From NCBI RefSeq assembly GCF_049319665.1, contig NZ_JBMOUD010000009.1:1-64000 (forward strand): DNA of 64,000 bases. Direction: 5' to 3'. The stretch comes from JBMOUD01 sp049319665 (GTDB lineage Bacteria; Pseudomonadota; Gammaproteobacteria; Enterobacterales; Enterobacteriaceae). Numbering within the stretch: the stretch's first letter is position 1; every line of letters begins with the position of its first letter. The notes below the pieces were generated by a model. The model did not search any database. It saw only the letters and a program-made list of their open reading frames with translations, and was not told the origin of the DNA. Shown here in pieces: positions 18,606 to 26,836 of this stretch. Both the position numbers and the translations under genes were made by a program.

Positions 18606-20372
18606 CTAGTAAGTACGTGCTTTTGGCGGGAAGGCCGCACGAAGCTTAGGCTGCATGTTCACCTCACGGCGGGTCATACTTTCGGTTTCCGGCTGATACA
18701 GCGTATGGCATAACCATTGCGCATCATCACGATCCGGGAAGTCGAAACGGCTATGAGCGCCGCGGCTTTCAGTACGGTAGTTAGCTGAAACAGCAGTAGA
18801 GAAAGCAGTTTCCATCAAGTTATCCAACTCCAGGCACTCAATGCGCTGGGTGTTAAACTCGGTAGAGGTGTCATCCAAACGAGCATTTTTAAGACGTTCG
18901 CGAATAACTTTAAGCTCTGCCAGACCTTTTGCCATCGCATCACCTTCACGGAATACCGAGAAGTTGTGCTGCATACAGGTTTGCAGATCTTTACGGATTT
19001 GCACTGGATCTTCACCAGAACGGGTATTGTTCCAGCGGTTAACGCGCTCAAGCGATACATCAATGTCAGATTGGCTAGCCTCGCGGCTCGCACCTTGTTC
19101 ATTGATAGATTCTTGCAAATGCAGACCTGCTGCACGACCGAATACTACCAGGTCAAGCAACGAGTTACCGCCCAAACGGTTGGCACCGTGAACCGATACG
19201 CAGGCAATTTCACCCACGGCGAACAGGCCCGGGATCACCACATCTTCGCCCTTCTCGTTCACACGCAATGCCTGACCCGTTACTTTGGTCGGAATACCGC
19301 CCATCATGTAGTGACAGGTTGGAATAACCGGGATAGGTTCTTTAATAGGGTCAACGTGAGCAAAGGTACGAGACAGCTCAAGGATACCAGGCAGGCGTGA
19401 TTCAAGTACGTCTTTACCCAGATGGTCAAGTTTCAGCTTAGCATGCGGCCCCCACGGACCATCGCAGCCACGACCTTCACGGATTTCGATCATGATTGAA
19501 CGAGCAACCACGTCACGACCGGCCAAGTCTTTAGCATTCGGCGCATAGCGCTCCATGAAACGCTCACCATCTTTATTGAGCAGGTAACCACCTTCACCAC
19601 GGCAACCTTCGGTAACCAGAACACCGGCACCGGCGATACCCGTTGGGTGGAATTGCCACATTTCCATATCTTGCACCGGTACGCCAGCACGTAATGCCAT
19701 GCCAACACCGTCGCCAGTATTAATGTGTGCGTTGGTAGTAGATTGATAAATACGGCCAGCACCACCGGTTGCCAATACTGTTGCTTTGGCTTTGAAATAG
19801 ACCATTTCGCCTGTTTCAATACAGATAGCGGTACAACCAACAATCGCACCATCCTGATTTTTCACCAGATCGAGTGAATACCACTCAGAAAAAATCGTCG
19901 TGCCATTTTTCAGGTTTTGCTGATAAAGCGTGTGCAATAGCGCATGGCCGGTACGGTCAGCTGCAGCTGCAGTACGTGCCGCTTGTTCGCCACCGAAATT
20001 CTTCGATTGACCACCAAACGGACGCTGATAAATTTTGCCGTTATCAAGACGGGAGAAAGGTAATCCCATGTGCTCAAGCTCAAGAATCGCTTCCGGGCCA
20101 GTTTTACACATATATTCAATGGCATCTTGGTCACCGATATAGTCGGAACCTTTGACGGTGTCATACATATGCCATTCCCAATCATCGTCATGGGTGTTAC
20201 CTAGCGCAACGGTAATACCGCCCTGCGCTGACACCGTATGAGATCGGGTTGGGAAAACTTTAGAAATCAGGGCACAAGATAAGCCTGACTGTGAAATTTG
20301 CAATGCTGCCCGCATACCTGCGCCACCTGCGCCGATTACAACAGCATCAAACTCTCTGACTGGCAGATTCAT
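18606..20372 (-). CDS. sdhA: SdhA, succinate dehydrogenase flavoprotein subunit
   Basis: 588 residues. An N-terminal FAD-binding Rossmann motif VIGAGGAGMRAAL is followed by His45, the covalent FAD attachment residue, in RSHTVSAQGG. The substrate-binding capping domain includes HPTGIAGAG and the catalytic Arg region (RLGGNSLLDLVVFGRAAG). It oxidises succinate to fumarate. It abuts sdhD with no gap. Confidence 0.98.
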   Translation of the reverse strand: MNLPVREFDAVVIGAGGAGMRAALQISQSGLSCALISKVFPTRSHTVSAQGGITVALGNTHDDDWEWHMYDTVKGSDYIGDQDAIEYMCKTGPEAILELEHMGLPFSRLDNGKIYQRPFGGQSKNFGGEQAARTAAAADRTGHALLHTLYQQNLKNGTTIFSEWYSLDLVKNQDGAIVGCTAICIETGEMVYFKAKATVLATGGAGRIYQSTTNAHINTGDGVGMALRAGVPVQDMEMWQFHPTGIAGAGVLVTEGCRGEGGYLLNKDGERFMERYAPNAKDLAGRDVVARSIMIEIREGRGCDGPWGPHAKLKLDHLGKDVLESRLPGILELSRTFAHVDPIKEPIPVIPTCHYMMGGIPTKVTGQALRVNEKGEDVVIPGLFAVGEIACVSVHGANRLGGNSLLDLVVFGRAAGLHLQESINEQGASREASQSDIDVSLERVNRWNNTRSGEDPVQIRKDLQTCMQHNFSVFREGDAMAKGLAELKVIRERLKNARLDDTSTEFNTQRIECLELDNLMETAFSTAVSANYRTESRGAHSRFDFPDRDDAQWLCHTLYQPETESMTRREVNMQPKLRAAFPPKARTY

Positions 20373-20720
20373 TTACGCTCCCCACACAACAATTGTTCCA
20401 TAAAGTAGATAGACGACTAACACGACGACGACGGCCAATTGCAGCACCAGTCTTACAGCCACCGGTTTGACATAGTCAGTTAGCACCTGCCACAGGCCGA
20501 TCCATGCGTGAATCAAAATCGACAGCAAAGTCAGCAAGGTGAATACTTTGGTAATGGAGGAGGAGAAGAAGTCATGCCAGACTTCAAAATTGATTTCCTG
20601 AGCCATAACAACAAAGCCGAGGATATAGAGGATATAAAGGGTGATAATGATTGCCGAAGCACGAACTAATAACCAATCGTGTACGCCATTACGTCCCAAT
20701 GCCGATACATTGTTTACCAT
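20373..20720 (-). CDS. sdhD: SdhD, succinate dehydrogenase membrane anchor
   Basis: 115 residues with three transmembrane helices (about 17-37, 56-78 and 90-113). With SdhC it binds haem b556 and ubiquinone; LIHAWIGLWQVLTDY carries the conserved histidine and Tyr near the quinone site. Its start overlaps the sdhC stop by 7 nt. Confidence 0.96.
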   Translation of the reverse strand: MVNNVSALGRNGVHDWLLVRASAIIITLYILYILGFVVMAQEINFEVWHDFFSSSITKVFTLLTLLSILIHAWIGLWQVLTDYVKPVAVRLVLQLAVVVVLVVYLLYGTIVVWGA

Positions 20721-21103
20721 ACAAACACTCCAGCCAGAATGGACAGCACAACGGTAAGAACAATCGCAACTTGTGCAGATAGTCTACCGGCAGCCAAACT
20801 CTCTTCGACATAGCCAAAATCCATCAGCAAATGGCGAATGCCACCGCAAACGTGATAAGCCAGAGCCGTCAGTATTCCCCAGAAAATGAACTTAACGAAA
20901 AAACTGTTCATAATCGAAGCAGCATGTGCAAATCCTTCCGGGGAGGAAAGAGAAATGCCAAGCAGCCAGAGGAGGATACCAACAGCAACGAAGGTAATTA
21001 CGCCAGAGACACGGTGTAAGATGGACGCTATCGCAGTAACGGGAAACTGGATCGTTTTCAGATCTAGATTGACAGGTCTTTGTTTTTTCACGGGTTTGCC
21101 CAC
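20714..21103 (-). CDS. sdhC: SdhC, succinate dehydrogenase cytochrome b556 subunit
   Basis: I start this at the GTG at 21103. It gives 129 residues, as in E. coli, beginning in register with KKQRPVNLDL. A longer frame to 21199 adds 32 unmatched residues. Conserved residues fall at expected positions: Ser27 and Arg31 (quinone site, AIASILHRVSG) and haem ligand His84 (ALAYHVCGGIRH). Three transmembrane helices. First gene of sdhCDAB. The ribosome site is weak, which with GTG may limit translation. Confidence 0.93.
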   Translation of the reverse strand: MGKPVKKQRPVNLDLKTIQFPVTAIASILHRVSGVITFVAVGILLWLLGISLSSPEGFAHAASIMNSFFVKFIFWGILTALAYHVCGGIRHLLMDFGYVEESLAAGRLSAQVAIVLTVVLSILAGVFVW

Positions 21104-21334
21104 ACAGCTCTTATTATTTTCCTTCCTCCGGCCTGGGCGGGGATCAGACAGCGTTATAGGTAAGGCCCTATAGGTCACGCTCTCAAACACCACATCCACT
21201 GTGCTTAAGGCGCGTTATAAGCTAACGCTGGGTGCTCCTACTTCAGGGTGTTCCGGAGACCTGCACGAATTATAGGGTGATCACATTCCTTTTACAATTG
21301 TCCTACAAACGCTTTGATCACATTTCTGCGAAAC

Positions 21335-21350
21335 AGTGATTTAGCTCGCA
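21335..21350. promoter_or_regulatory. CRP-like site between sdhC and gltA
   Basis: AGTGA-TTTAGC-TCGCA matches TGTGA-N6-TCACA at eight of ten positions. It lies about 232 bp from the sdhC start, and sdh is CRP-activated in E. coli, so the location is plausible. Confidence 0.4.
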
Positions 21351-21433
21351 TTTCTGACATTAAAAACAAAATAAATTATGTGGTTTGACATTTGAACAAC
21401 ATTTCAATTACAAATATGACACTCATACTGGCG

Positions 21434-21439
21434 TATAAT
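21434..21439 (+). promoter_or_regulatory. Candidate gltA -10 box
   Basis: A perfect TATAAT lies 415 bp upstream of the gltA ATG. No good -35 is found at 16-18 bp (CAAATA at 17 bp), so an activator may be required. Confidence 0.4.
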
Positions 21440-21853
21440 CATCTCTACTGAACGCACATGCCGTTTCGGTTTCGCAGAACGAACATCGTCGTCTTGCTGA
21501 ACGCACATATAGTTCTATGTGAGCACTTCCCTGCTGGCGTAAGTTATGCAAAAGTAACTGCCGTGCATATCCTCATAGTTCTAGCGGGCTATAGTTTATC
21601 GTAAGTAGATGGTTTTACAGCAGGTAAATAAGCAACAAAATATAATGGTCTATCGGATCTTTAATCACGGTGAAACACCGCTTATCCGTCGAGATGTTGC
21701 CTTATAGACAGCATTTGGTTTGGCTCTTCGCATCTTTTTTAATCGATAGCACGAGTTCACACCGACACAATTAATAACGACGGTTTACTAAAAGTCGCGT
21801 GCGAGATTTCCGTAGTTAAAGATTTTTAAATGAGGCGCTAAGGAGACTGTAAA

Positions 21854-23140
21854 ATGGCTGATAAGAAAGCGACACTTACCCTACAAGATCACGATGCAAT
21901 TGAACTCGCCGTGCTATCTGGCACCCAAGGCCCAGATGTTATCGATGTGCGAGCTCTTGGATCAAAAGGCTTGTTCACCTTCGATCCTGGCTTTACTTCT
22001 ACCGCATCCTGCGAATCCAAAATTACTTACATTGATGGCGACGAAGGCATATTACTGCACCGCGGTTTCCCTATCGATCAGCTAGCTCAAAACTCGAACT
22101 ATCTGGAAGTCAGCTATCTGTTGCTCTACGGTGAAGCGCCAACCCAGGAACAATACGAAGAGTTCAAAACTACCGTTACCCGCCACAGCATGATCCATGA
22201 ACAGATTACTCGTCTGTTCCACGGTTTCCGTCGTGACTCGCATCCAATGGCAGTACTGTGCGGCGTAACGGGTGCACTTGCAGCGTTCTATCACGATTCA
22301 ATCGATGTTGAGAACGAACGTCACCGCGAGATTGCAGCTTATCGCCTGCTGTCTAAAATGCCGACCGTTGCAGCAATGTGTTACAAATATTCTATCGGCC
22401 AACCTTTTGTTTATCCGCAGAATAATCTCTCTTATGCGGGTAACTTCCTGCATATGATGTTCGCGACTCCTTGTGAAGAATACAAAGTAAATCCAGTGCT
22501 GGAAAAAGCTATGGACCGTATTCTGATCCTGCACGCTGACCACGAACAAAATGCCTCAACTTCAACCGTGCGTACTGCGGGCTCTTCGGGCGCGAATCCA
22601 TTTGCCTGTATCGCGGCAGGGATCGCCTCACTGTGGGGACCTGCTCACGGTGGCGCAAACGAAGCCTGCCTGAAAATGCTCGAAGAGATTAATACTGTTG
22701 AGCACATCCCTGAGTTTATTCGTCGTGCTAAAGATAAAAATGACTCGTTCCGCCTCATGGGCTTTGGTCACCGTGTTTACAAAAACTACGACCCACGCGC
22801 CACCGTGATGCGCGAAACCTGTCATGAAGTGCTCGAAGAATTGAATATGAAAGACGACCTGTTGGAAGTGGCGATGGAGCTTGAACACATTGCGCTGAAC
22901 GACCCGTACTTCATTGAACGTAAACTCTACCCTAACGTTGATTTCTATTCAGGTATCATCCTGAAAGCAATGGGTATTCCGTCTTCCATGTTCACTGTTA
23001 TCTTTGCGATGGCACGTACCATTGGCTGGATTGCTCACTGGAACGAAATGCACCAAGACGGCATCAAAATCGCTCGTCCACGCCAGCTTTACACTGGCTA
23101 TGACAAACGTGATTTCAAATCTGACGTTAAGAAAAGATAA
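21854..23140 (+). CDS. gltA: GltA, citrate synthase (type II)
   Basis: 428 residues. It condenses oxaloacetate and acetyl-CoA to citrate. Catalytic histidines lie in LHADHEQNASTSTVR and GFGHRVYKNYDPRA, with the catalytic Asp near NVDFYSGIIL. The long N-terminal domain (ADKKATLTLQDHDAIEL) marks the hexameric, NADH-inhibited Gram-negative type. The ribosome site AAGGAGACTG precedes the ATG. Transcribed divergently from sdhCDAB. Confidence 0.98.
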   Translation: MADKKATLTLQDHDAIELAVLSGTQGPDVIDVRALGSKGLFTFDPGFTSTASCESKITYIDGDEGILLHRGFPIDQLAQNSNYLEVSYLLLYGEAPTQEQYEEFKTTVTRHSMIHEQITRLFHGFRRDSHPMAVLCGVTGALAAFYHDSIDVENERHREIAAYRLLSKMPTVAAMCYKYSIGQPFVYPQNNLSYAGNFLHMMFATPCEEYKVNPVLEKAMDRILILHADHEQNASTSTVRTAGSSGANPFACIAAGIASLWGPAHGGANEACLKMLEEINTVEHIPEFIRRAKDKNDSFRLMGFGHRVYKNYDPRATVMRETCHEVLEELNMKDDLLEVAMELEHIALNDPYFIERKLYPNVDFYSGIILKAMGIPSSMFTVIFAMARTIGWIAHWNEMHQDGIKIARPRQLYTGYDKRDFKSDVKKR

Positions 23141-23157
23141 GAAATTTATCGTTTTCT

Positions 23158-23186
23158 TAGAAAAGCACCTTCGGGTGCTTTTCTGC
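23158..23186 (+). terminator. Terminator after gltA
   Basis: Stem AAAAGCACC/GGTGCTTTT with TTCG tetraloop, 17 nt after the gltA stop, followed by CTGCATTT. The A/T symmetry could also serve the converging nei transcript. Confidence 0.85.
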
Positions 23187-23261
23187 ATTTAGGAGATGAA
23201 TCTTGCTGTTAAAAACATAACTTTACGGCTAAAAGCTTTGTTAAAAGAAATAGAGCTAAAG

Positions 23262-24056
23262 TTAGATTTGACAGCCGGGACAATAAAAAAATGGCCGGGA
23301 TGACTGCATCGTTTTCACGACTACTTGCCCACACCGCTCACAATTTTTCCCTTCACGAGCAAAAACCTTAAAGCGAAATAGCGCGCCATGATGATAGTTC
23401 TCATCAACCTGGCCACGCGTAGCATACGAAAGACGAGCAATGCTTAAACAGGCGTCGGATAACGCATCAAGCTGGGTCTCATCGAGGTTTTGCGGCTTAT
23501 GATGAGGTAATAATCGTGCCTGCCAAAGTATTTCCGCCCGCAGATAATTACCCAATCCAGCGAGAAACCCTTGGTCGAGTAACATTGCGCCTAATTGGCG
23601 GCGGCAAAACCCCTCAGAAAGTAGACGCGCCTTCACCTGCTCAATCTGCAAACTGCTATCAAGCACATCAGGCCCAATGCGCTGCAAGAACGGATGCTGG
23701 CTTATTTCTTGTGTGGGCCAGATTTCAATATCAGATGCGCTGTAGAGCAGAATTGCACTGTCTGTCGTTGCTAGCTTAACTCGTAGCGAACGCTTAGTAT
23801 CTTCCAGACTCTCGCCTTGATGTTGTACGCGCCATACGCCATACAATTGATTATGCGTGTATAGCGTCAAGCCATTGGAGAAGTGAGTTAACAGCGCCTT
23901 GCCACGCGTTTCAATCGCGGTAACACGATGGCCTATCAGAGTGGATTGATAAGGGACTAAATGCGCAAAGGCAAACCAGACATCAGTTAAAGGTTTGTTC
24001 AATACCGCTTGTTCTAATAAATCCGCAGCACGGCGAATCTCAGGGCCTTCAGGCAT
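23262..24056 (-). CDS. nei: Nei, endonuclease VIII
   Basis: 264 residues. A DNA glycosylase/AP lyase of the Fpg/Nei family that removes oxidised pyrimidines. The N-terminus MPEGPEIRRAAD provides the catalytic Pro2 and Glu3 after Met removal. A helix-two-turn-helix region lies mid-protein (GFLAGLGNYLRAEILW). A C-terminal zinc finger uses CERCGQ and FYCPGCQ. Downstream of the pxp genes, as in E. coli. Confidence 0.96.
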   Translation of the reverse strand: MPEGPEIRRAADLLEQAVLNKPLTDVWFAFAHLVPYQSTLIGHRVTAIETRGKALLTHFSNGLTLYTHNQLYGVWRVQHQGESLEDTKRSLRVKLATTDSAILLYSASDIEIWPTQEISQHPFLQRIGPDVLDSSLQIEQVKARLLSEGFCRRQLGAMLLDQGFLAGLGNYLRAEILWQARLLPHHKPQNLDETQLDALSDACLSIARLSYATRGQVDENYHHGALFRFKVFAREGKNCERCGQVVVKTMQSSRPFFYCPGCQI

Positions 24057-24157
24057 AAGTCTAGCTCCCTTTAGTTAATGATAACCCTTCCCTATATTAA
24101 AAATAAAAATAGAGAAATACCGTTCTAAAACCCGATATTCCCCTATTTTCGTCATGC

Positions 24158-24895
24158 TTAGCTAGCTTGAACGTTGATGCCTTTCTCAGCGAAGGTAGCC
24201 CGTAAACTGCGGGCGAAGGCTAAAGCATGTTCACCATCACCATGTAAGCAAACGGTATCTGCCTGTACTGGAACCGCAATACCATCACGGCTGATCACTT
24301 GCTTTTGCAATATCATGCTCAGCGTCTGATCTAGCGCCTGCTGGTCTGTTTCAATCAACGCATCAGGCTGACTACGTGATACCAGATTGCCATTGCTTTG
24401 ATAGCGTCTGTCGGCAAACACTTCTTGCCGGGTTGTCAGCCCCAATCGCTCACCAGCACGAATTAACTCACTTCCAGCTAATCCGACCAAACGTAACGAA
24501 GGATCAACCGCTTTCACCGCACGAGCAATGGCATCAGCCAACTCAGGTTCAACCGCAGCTTGGTTATAGAGCATGCCATGAGGCTTGACATGCACCATTT
24601 TTCCACCTTCGGCATGAGTAATAGCAGTCAGTGCACCAAGTTGATATACCACTTGTGCATAGATGGTTTCTGCTGGCAATTGCATTGCTGTGCGACCGAA
24701 ATTTTCCCGATCGGGGAAACTAGGGTGTGCGCCAATCGCCACGCCGAACTCCAACGCCCAACGTACAGATTGGCGCATGGTTTGTGCGTCTCCCGCATGA
24801 AAACCACAGGCAATATTGGCAGAACTAACTAATTGCAGTAACTCGCGGTCATTGCCACAGCCTTCGCCTAAATCGGCATTCAGATCAACTATCAT
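24158..24895 (-). CDS. pxpA: PxpA (YbgL), 5-oxoprolinase subunit A
   Basis: 245 residues, LamB/YcsF family. With PxpBC it catalyses ATP-dependent opening of 5-oxoproline (pyroglutamate) to glutamate. Diagnostic stretches are VDLNADLGEGCGND, ANIACGFHAGDAQTM and VKPHGMLYN. Its start overlaps pxpC by 11 nt, indicating coupling. Confidence 0.95.
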   Translation of the reverse strand: MIVDLNADLGEGCGNDRELLQLVSSANIACGFHAGDAQTMRQSVRWALEFGVAIGAHPSFPDRENFGRTAMQLPAETIYAQVVYQLGALTAITHAEGGKMVHVKPHGMLYNQAAVEPELADAIARAVKAVDPSLRLVGLAGSELIRAGERLGLTTRQEVFADRRYQSNGNLVSRSQPDALIETDQQALDQTLSMILQKQVISRDGIAVPVQADTVCLHGDGEHALAFARSLRATFAEKGINVQAS

Positions 24896-25814
24896 GCAAT
24901 CCCCACTTAATTTGTTCGATAGCGCGTTTTTGCTCTATAAGCGCCAACTGTGCTTCTTCAACCGTACATTTCACAAAATGCACCGGTTCACCAAGACGAA
25001 TCTGCGCCAGATTATAGAGATCGGCTTCGATAACGCAGGCTATCTTCGGATAGCCACCTGTCGTCTGCGCATCAGCCATCAGCACAATGGGTTGGCCGTT
25101 ATGCGGCACCTGAACCACGCCGGGAACTAAGCCATGCGATAACATCTCTCGCGGCGTTTCACGCTCTAATACATGACCATGCAGTCGGTAACCCATGCGA
25201 TTACTTTGTGGACTTAGCTGCCAGGCTGTGCGCCAAAATGCCTCACGAGCCGCTAGACTGAACTCTTGATATTCTGGACCTGCTAATGCGCGGATGCGGT
25301 TACCAAACAGCAGTTGCTTCACACCTGCCGTTTTCTTTGGCATGTTACGCGGTTCACCAATAGGTAACTCATCGCCGTCTTTAATCTGCCGCCCGAGGAA
25401 ACCACCAAAACCGGCTTTCATATCGGTACTACGAGAATTCAAGACCAAAGGCACATCGATACCACCTGATACGGCAAGATAGCTACGCATACCACGCATT
25501 GGCATCTTCATTTTCAGCGTTTGCCCAGCCCGAACCGAGTAACGCCAGCCGGTCCACAGCACTTTCCCGTCTAGTTCTGCATGACAACCTGCCCCTGTTA
25601 ATGCAATCCAGCCCGGTTGCGTGAATTCGCAACTAAACTGACCGAGCGTAATCTCCAGCCCAGCGGCATTTTCATCATTACCCACTAATAAATTCGCAAT
25701 GCTGAGTGCCGGTGCATCAAGCGCACCGCTCGCGCTCACCCCAAGCTGACGATAACCACGTCGACCAAGATCTTGAATCAACGTGAACATCCCTGCGCGT
25801 AAAACTTTCAACAT
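24885..25814 (-). CDS. pxpC: PxpC (YbgK), 5-oxoprolinase subunit C
   Basis: 309 residues, the biotin-dependent carboxyltransferase-like (AHS2) family. Typical motifs are LIQDLGRRGYRQLGVSASGALD near the start and DAQTTGGYPKIACVIEADL near the C-terminus. It pairs with PxpB. Its ATG overlaps the pxpB stop by 7 nt. Confidence 0.95.
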   Translation of the reverse strand: MLKVLRAGMFTLIQDLGRRGYRQLGVSASGALDAPALSIANLLVGNDENAAGLEITLGQFSCEFTQPGWIALTGAGCHAELDGKVLWTGWRYSVRAGQTLKMKMPMRGMRSYLAVSGGIDVPLVLNSRSTDMKAGFGGFLGRQIKDGDELPIGEPRNMPKKTAGVKQLLFGNRIRALAGPEYQEFSLAAREAFWRTAWQLSPQSNRMGYRLHGHVLERETPREMLSHGLVPGVVQVPHNGQPIVLMADAQTTGGYPKIACVIEADLYNLAQIRLGEPVHFVKCTVEEAQLALIEQKRAIEQIKWGLHDS

Positions 25815-26464
25815 ACGCCCTCCTTCTGAGGAATAAAGCGCAGCGTATCGCCAGGACGTAGCAGCGTTGGCAAGCGTTGTTTCGGGTCAAACATCGGTGT
25901 GGTGGTGTGGCCGATCAACTGCCAGCCGCCGGGGGTAATCAACGGATAAATCCCCGTTTGGCTGCCGCCAATACCGACAGAACCAGCAGGCACAGAAAGA
26001 CGCGGTTCAGAATGTCTTGGCGTCGCTAAAATATCAGGCATGCCGCCAAGATAGGGGAATCCTGGCTGAAAACCGAGGAAATACACCACATAAGTGGCTC
26101 CCGAGTGACATTCAACAACCTGGCGTGGCGTCATACCGGTGTGTTGTGCGACAAACTCAAGATCTGGGCCGCCTTGCCCCCCGTAAACCACCGGTATTGT
26201 AATCTCACGAGACTCCGGCTCAAATGCCTGGCTTTCCTCCCACCAGCGCTGTAAGCGTTCAATCGCATCAACGGCCGTTTTCTGAGCATCGGTGAAAAGA
26301 ATGGTCAGGTTATTCATGCCAGGAATAACTTCACTGATATCCGGGAAATCTGCCAAGCGTTGCGCTAATCCCCAAATACGTTGCTGACTAGATAAAGATA
26401 CGGGTGGCTCAAGCTCTAAAACTACAGCACTTTCACCTAATAAATAACATCGTGCTCGTTGCAC
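25808..26464 (-). CDS. pxpB: PxpB (YbgJ), 5-oxoprolinase subunit B
   Basis: 218 residues, the KipI/AHS1 family. The conserved region FLGFQPGFPYLGGMP and RLSVPAGSVGIGGSQTGIYP is clear. First gene of pxpBCA-nei. The 372-bp upstream gap carries an ERIC. Confidence 0.95.
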   Translation of the reverse strand: MQRARCYLLGESAVVLELEPPVSLSSQQRIWGLAQRLADFPDISEVIPGMNNLTILFTDAQKTAVDAIERLQRWWEESQAFEPESREITIPVVYGGQGGPDLEFVAQHTGMTPRQVVECHSGATYVVYFLGFQPGFPYLGGMPDILATPRHSEPRLSVPAGSVGIGGSQTGIYPLITPGGWQLIGHTTTPMFDPKQRLPTLLRPGDTLRFIPQKEGVC

Positions 26465-26836
26465 TCAACCCTCCTGAGGGCGGGAAAACTCACCGTAAAG
26501 TCGTTTCATTTATCCCCCAAATAATTGGCGTTGCATCAAAGCGGCAACAGGCACATCCCGATGAGCTTACTACGGTCAAGTGATTCGAGTAAGTTACCGC
26601 AGCCAGCGCAGAAACAACGTCAAGTATGACGGGTATATGATGATTAGTTATGCGTGAAAGCCTAGCTTCATGTCAACACATCCACGCCCTTAGTCCCACT
26701 TTCTAGCGCTTTGCTAAAATTCCCCCGATAGATATCAACTGCTACTATAAATAAAACTTGCCTGTTTTTACGCCGCAAGCACTAAGGAATGGAAGTCACC
26801 TATGCTGTTAATTTGTCGGATATTTAAGGAAATTTT
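26465..26836. other. 372-bp divergent intergenic region pxpB-MFS
   Basis: It contains a degenerate ERIC (26511-26636) and presumably the promoters of both divergent genes. I see no further gene or clear operator. Confidence 0.6.
26511..26636. repeat. Degenerate ERIC element
   Basis: About 126 bp with ends TATCCCCCAAATAATTGG and CAAGTATGACGGGTATA. The core has GATGAGCTTACTACGGTCAAG and CGAGTAAGTTACCGCAG, recognisably ERIC but more diverged than the sdh-suc copy and in the opposite orientation. Confidence 0.7.

Larger units (their letters stand above)
21104..21853. other. Divergent sdhC-gltA regulatory region (750 bp)
   Basis: No gene is visible. It contains a CRP-like site (21335-21350), a perfect -10 TATAAT for gltA (21434-21439, with a weak -35), and a direct repeat CTGAACGCACAT at 21448 and 21497 (49-bp spacing) in the gltA leader. 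The gltA leader is therefore about 400 nt, long as in E. coli. Confidence 0.55.
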
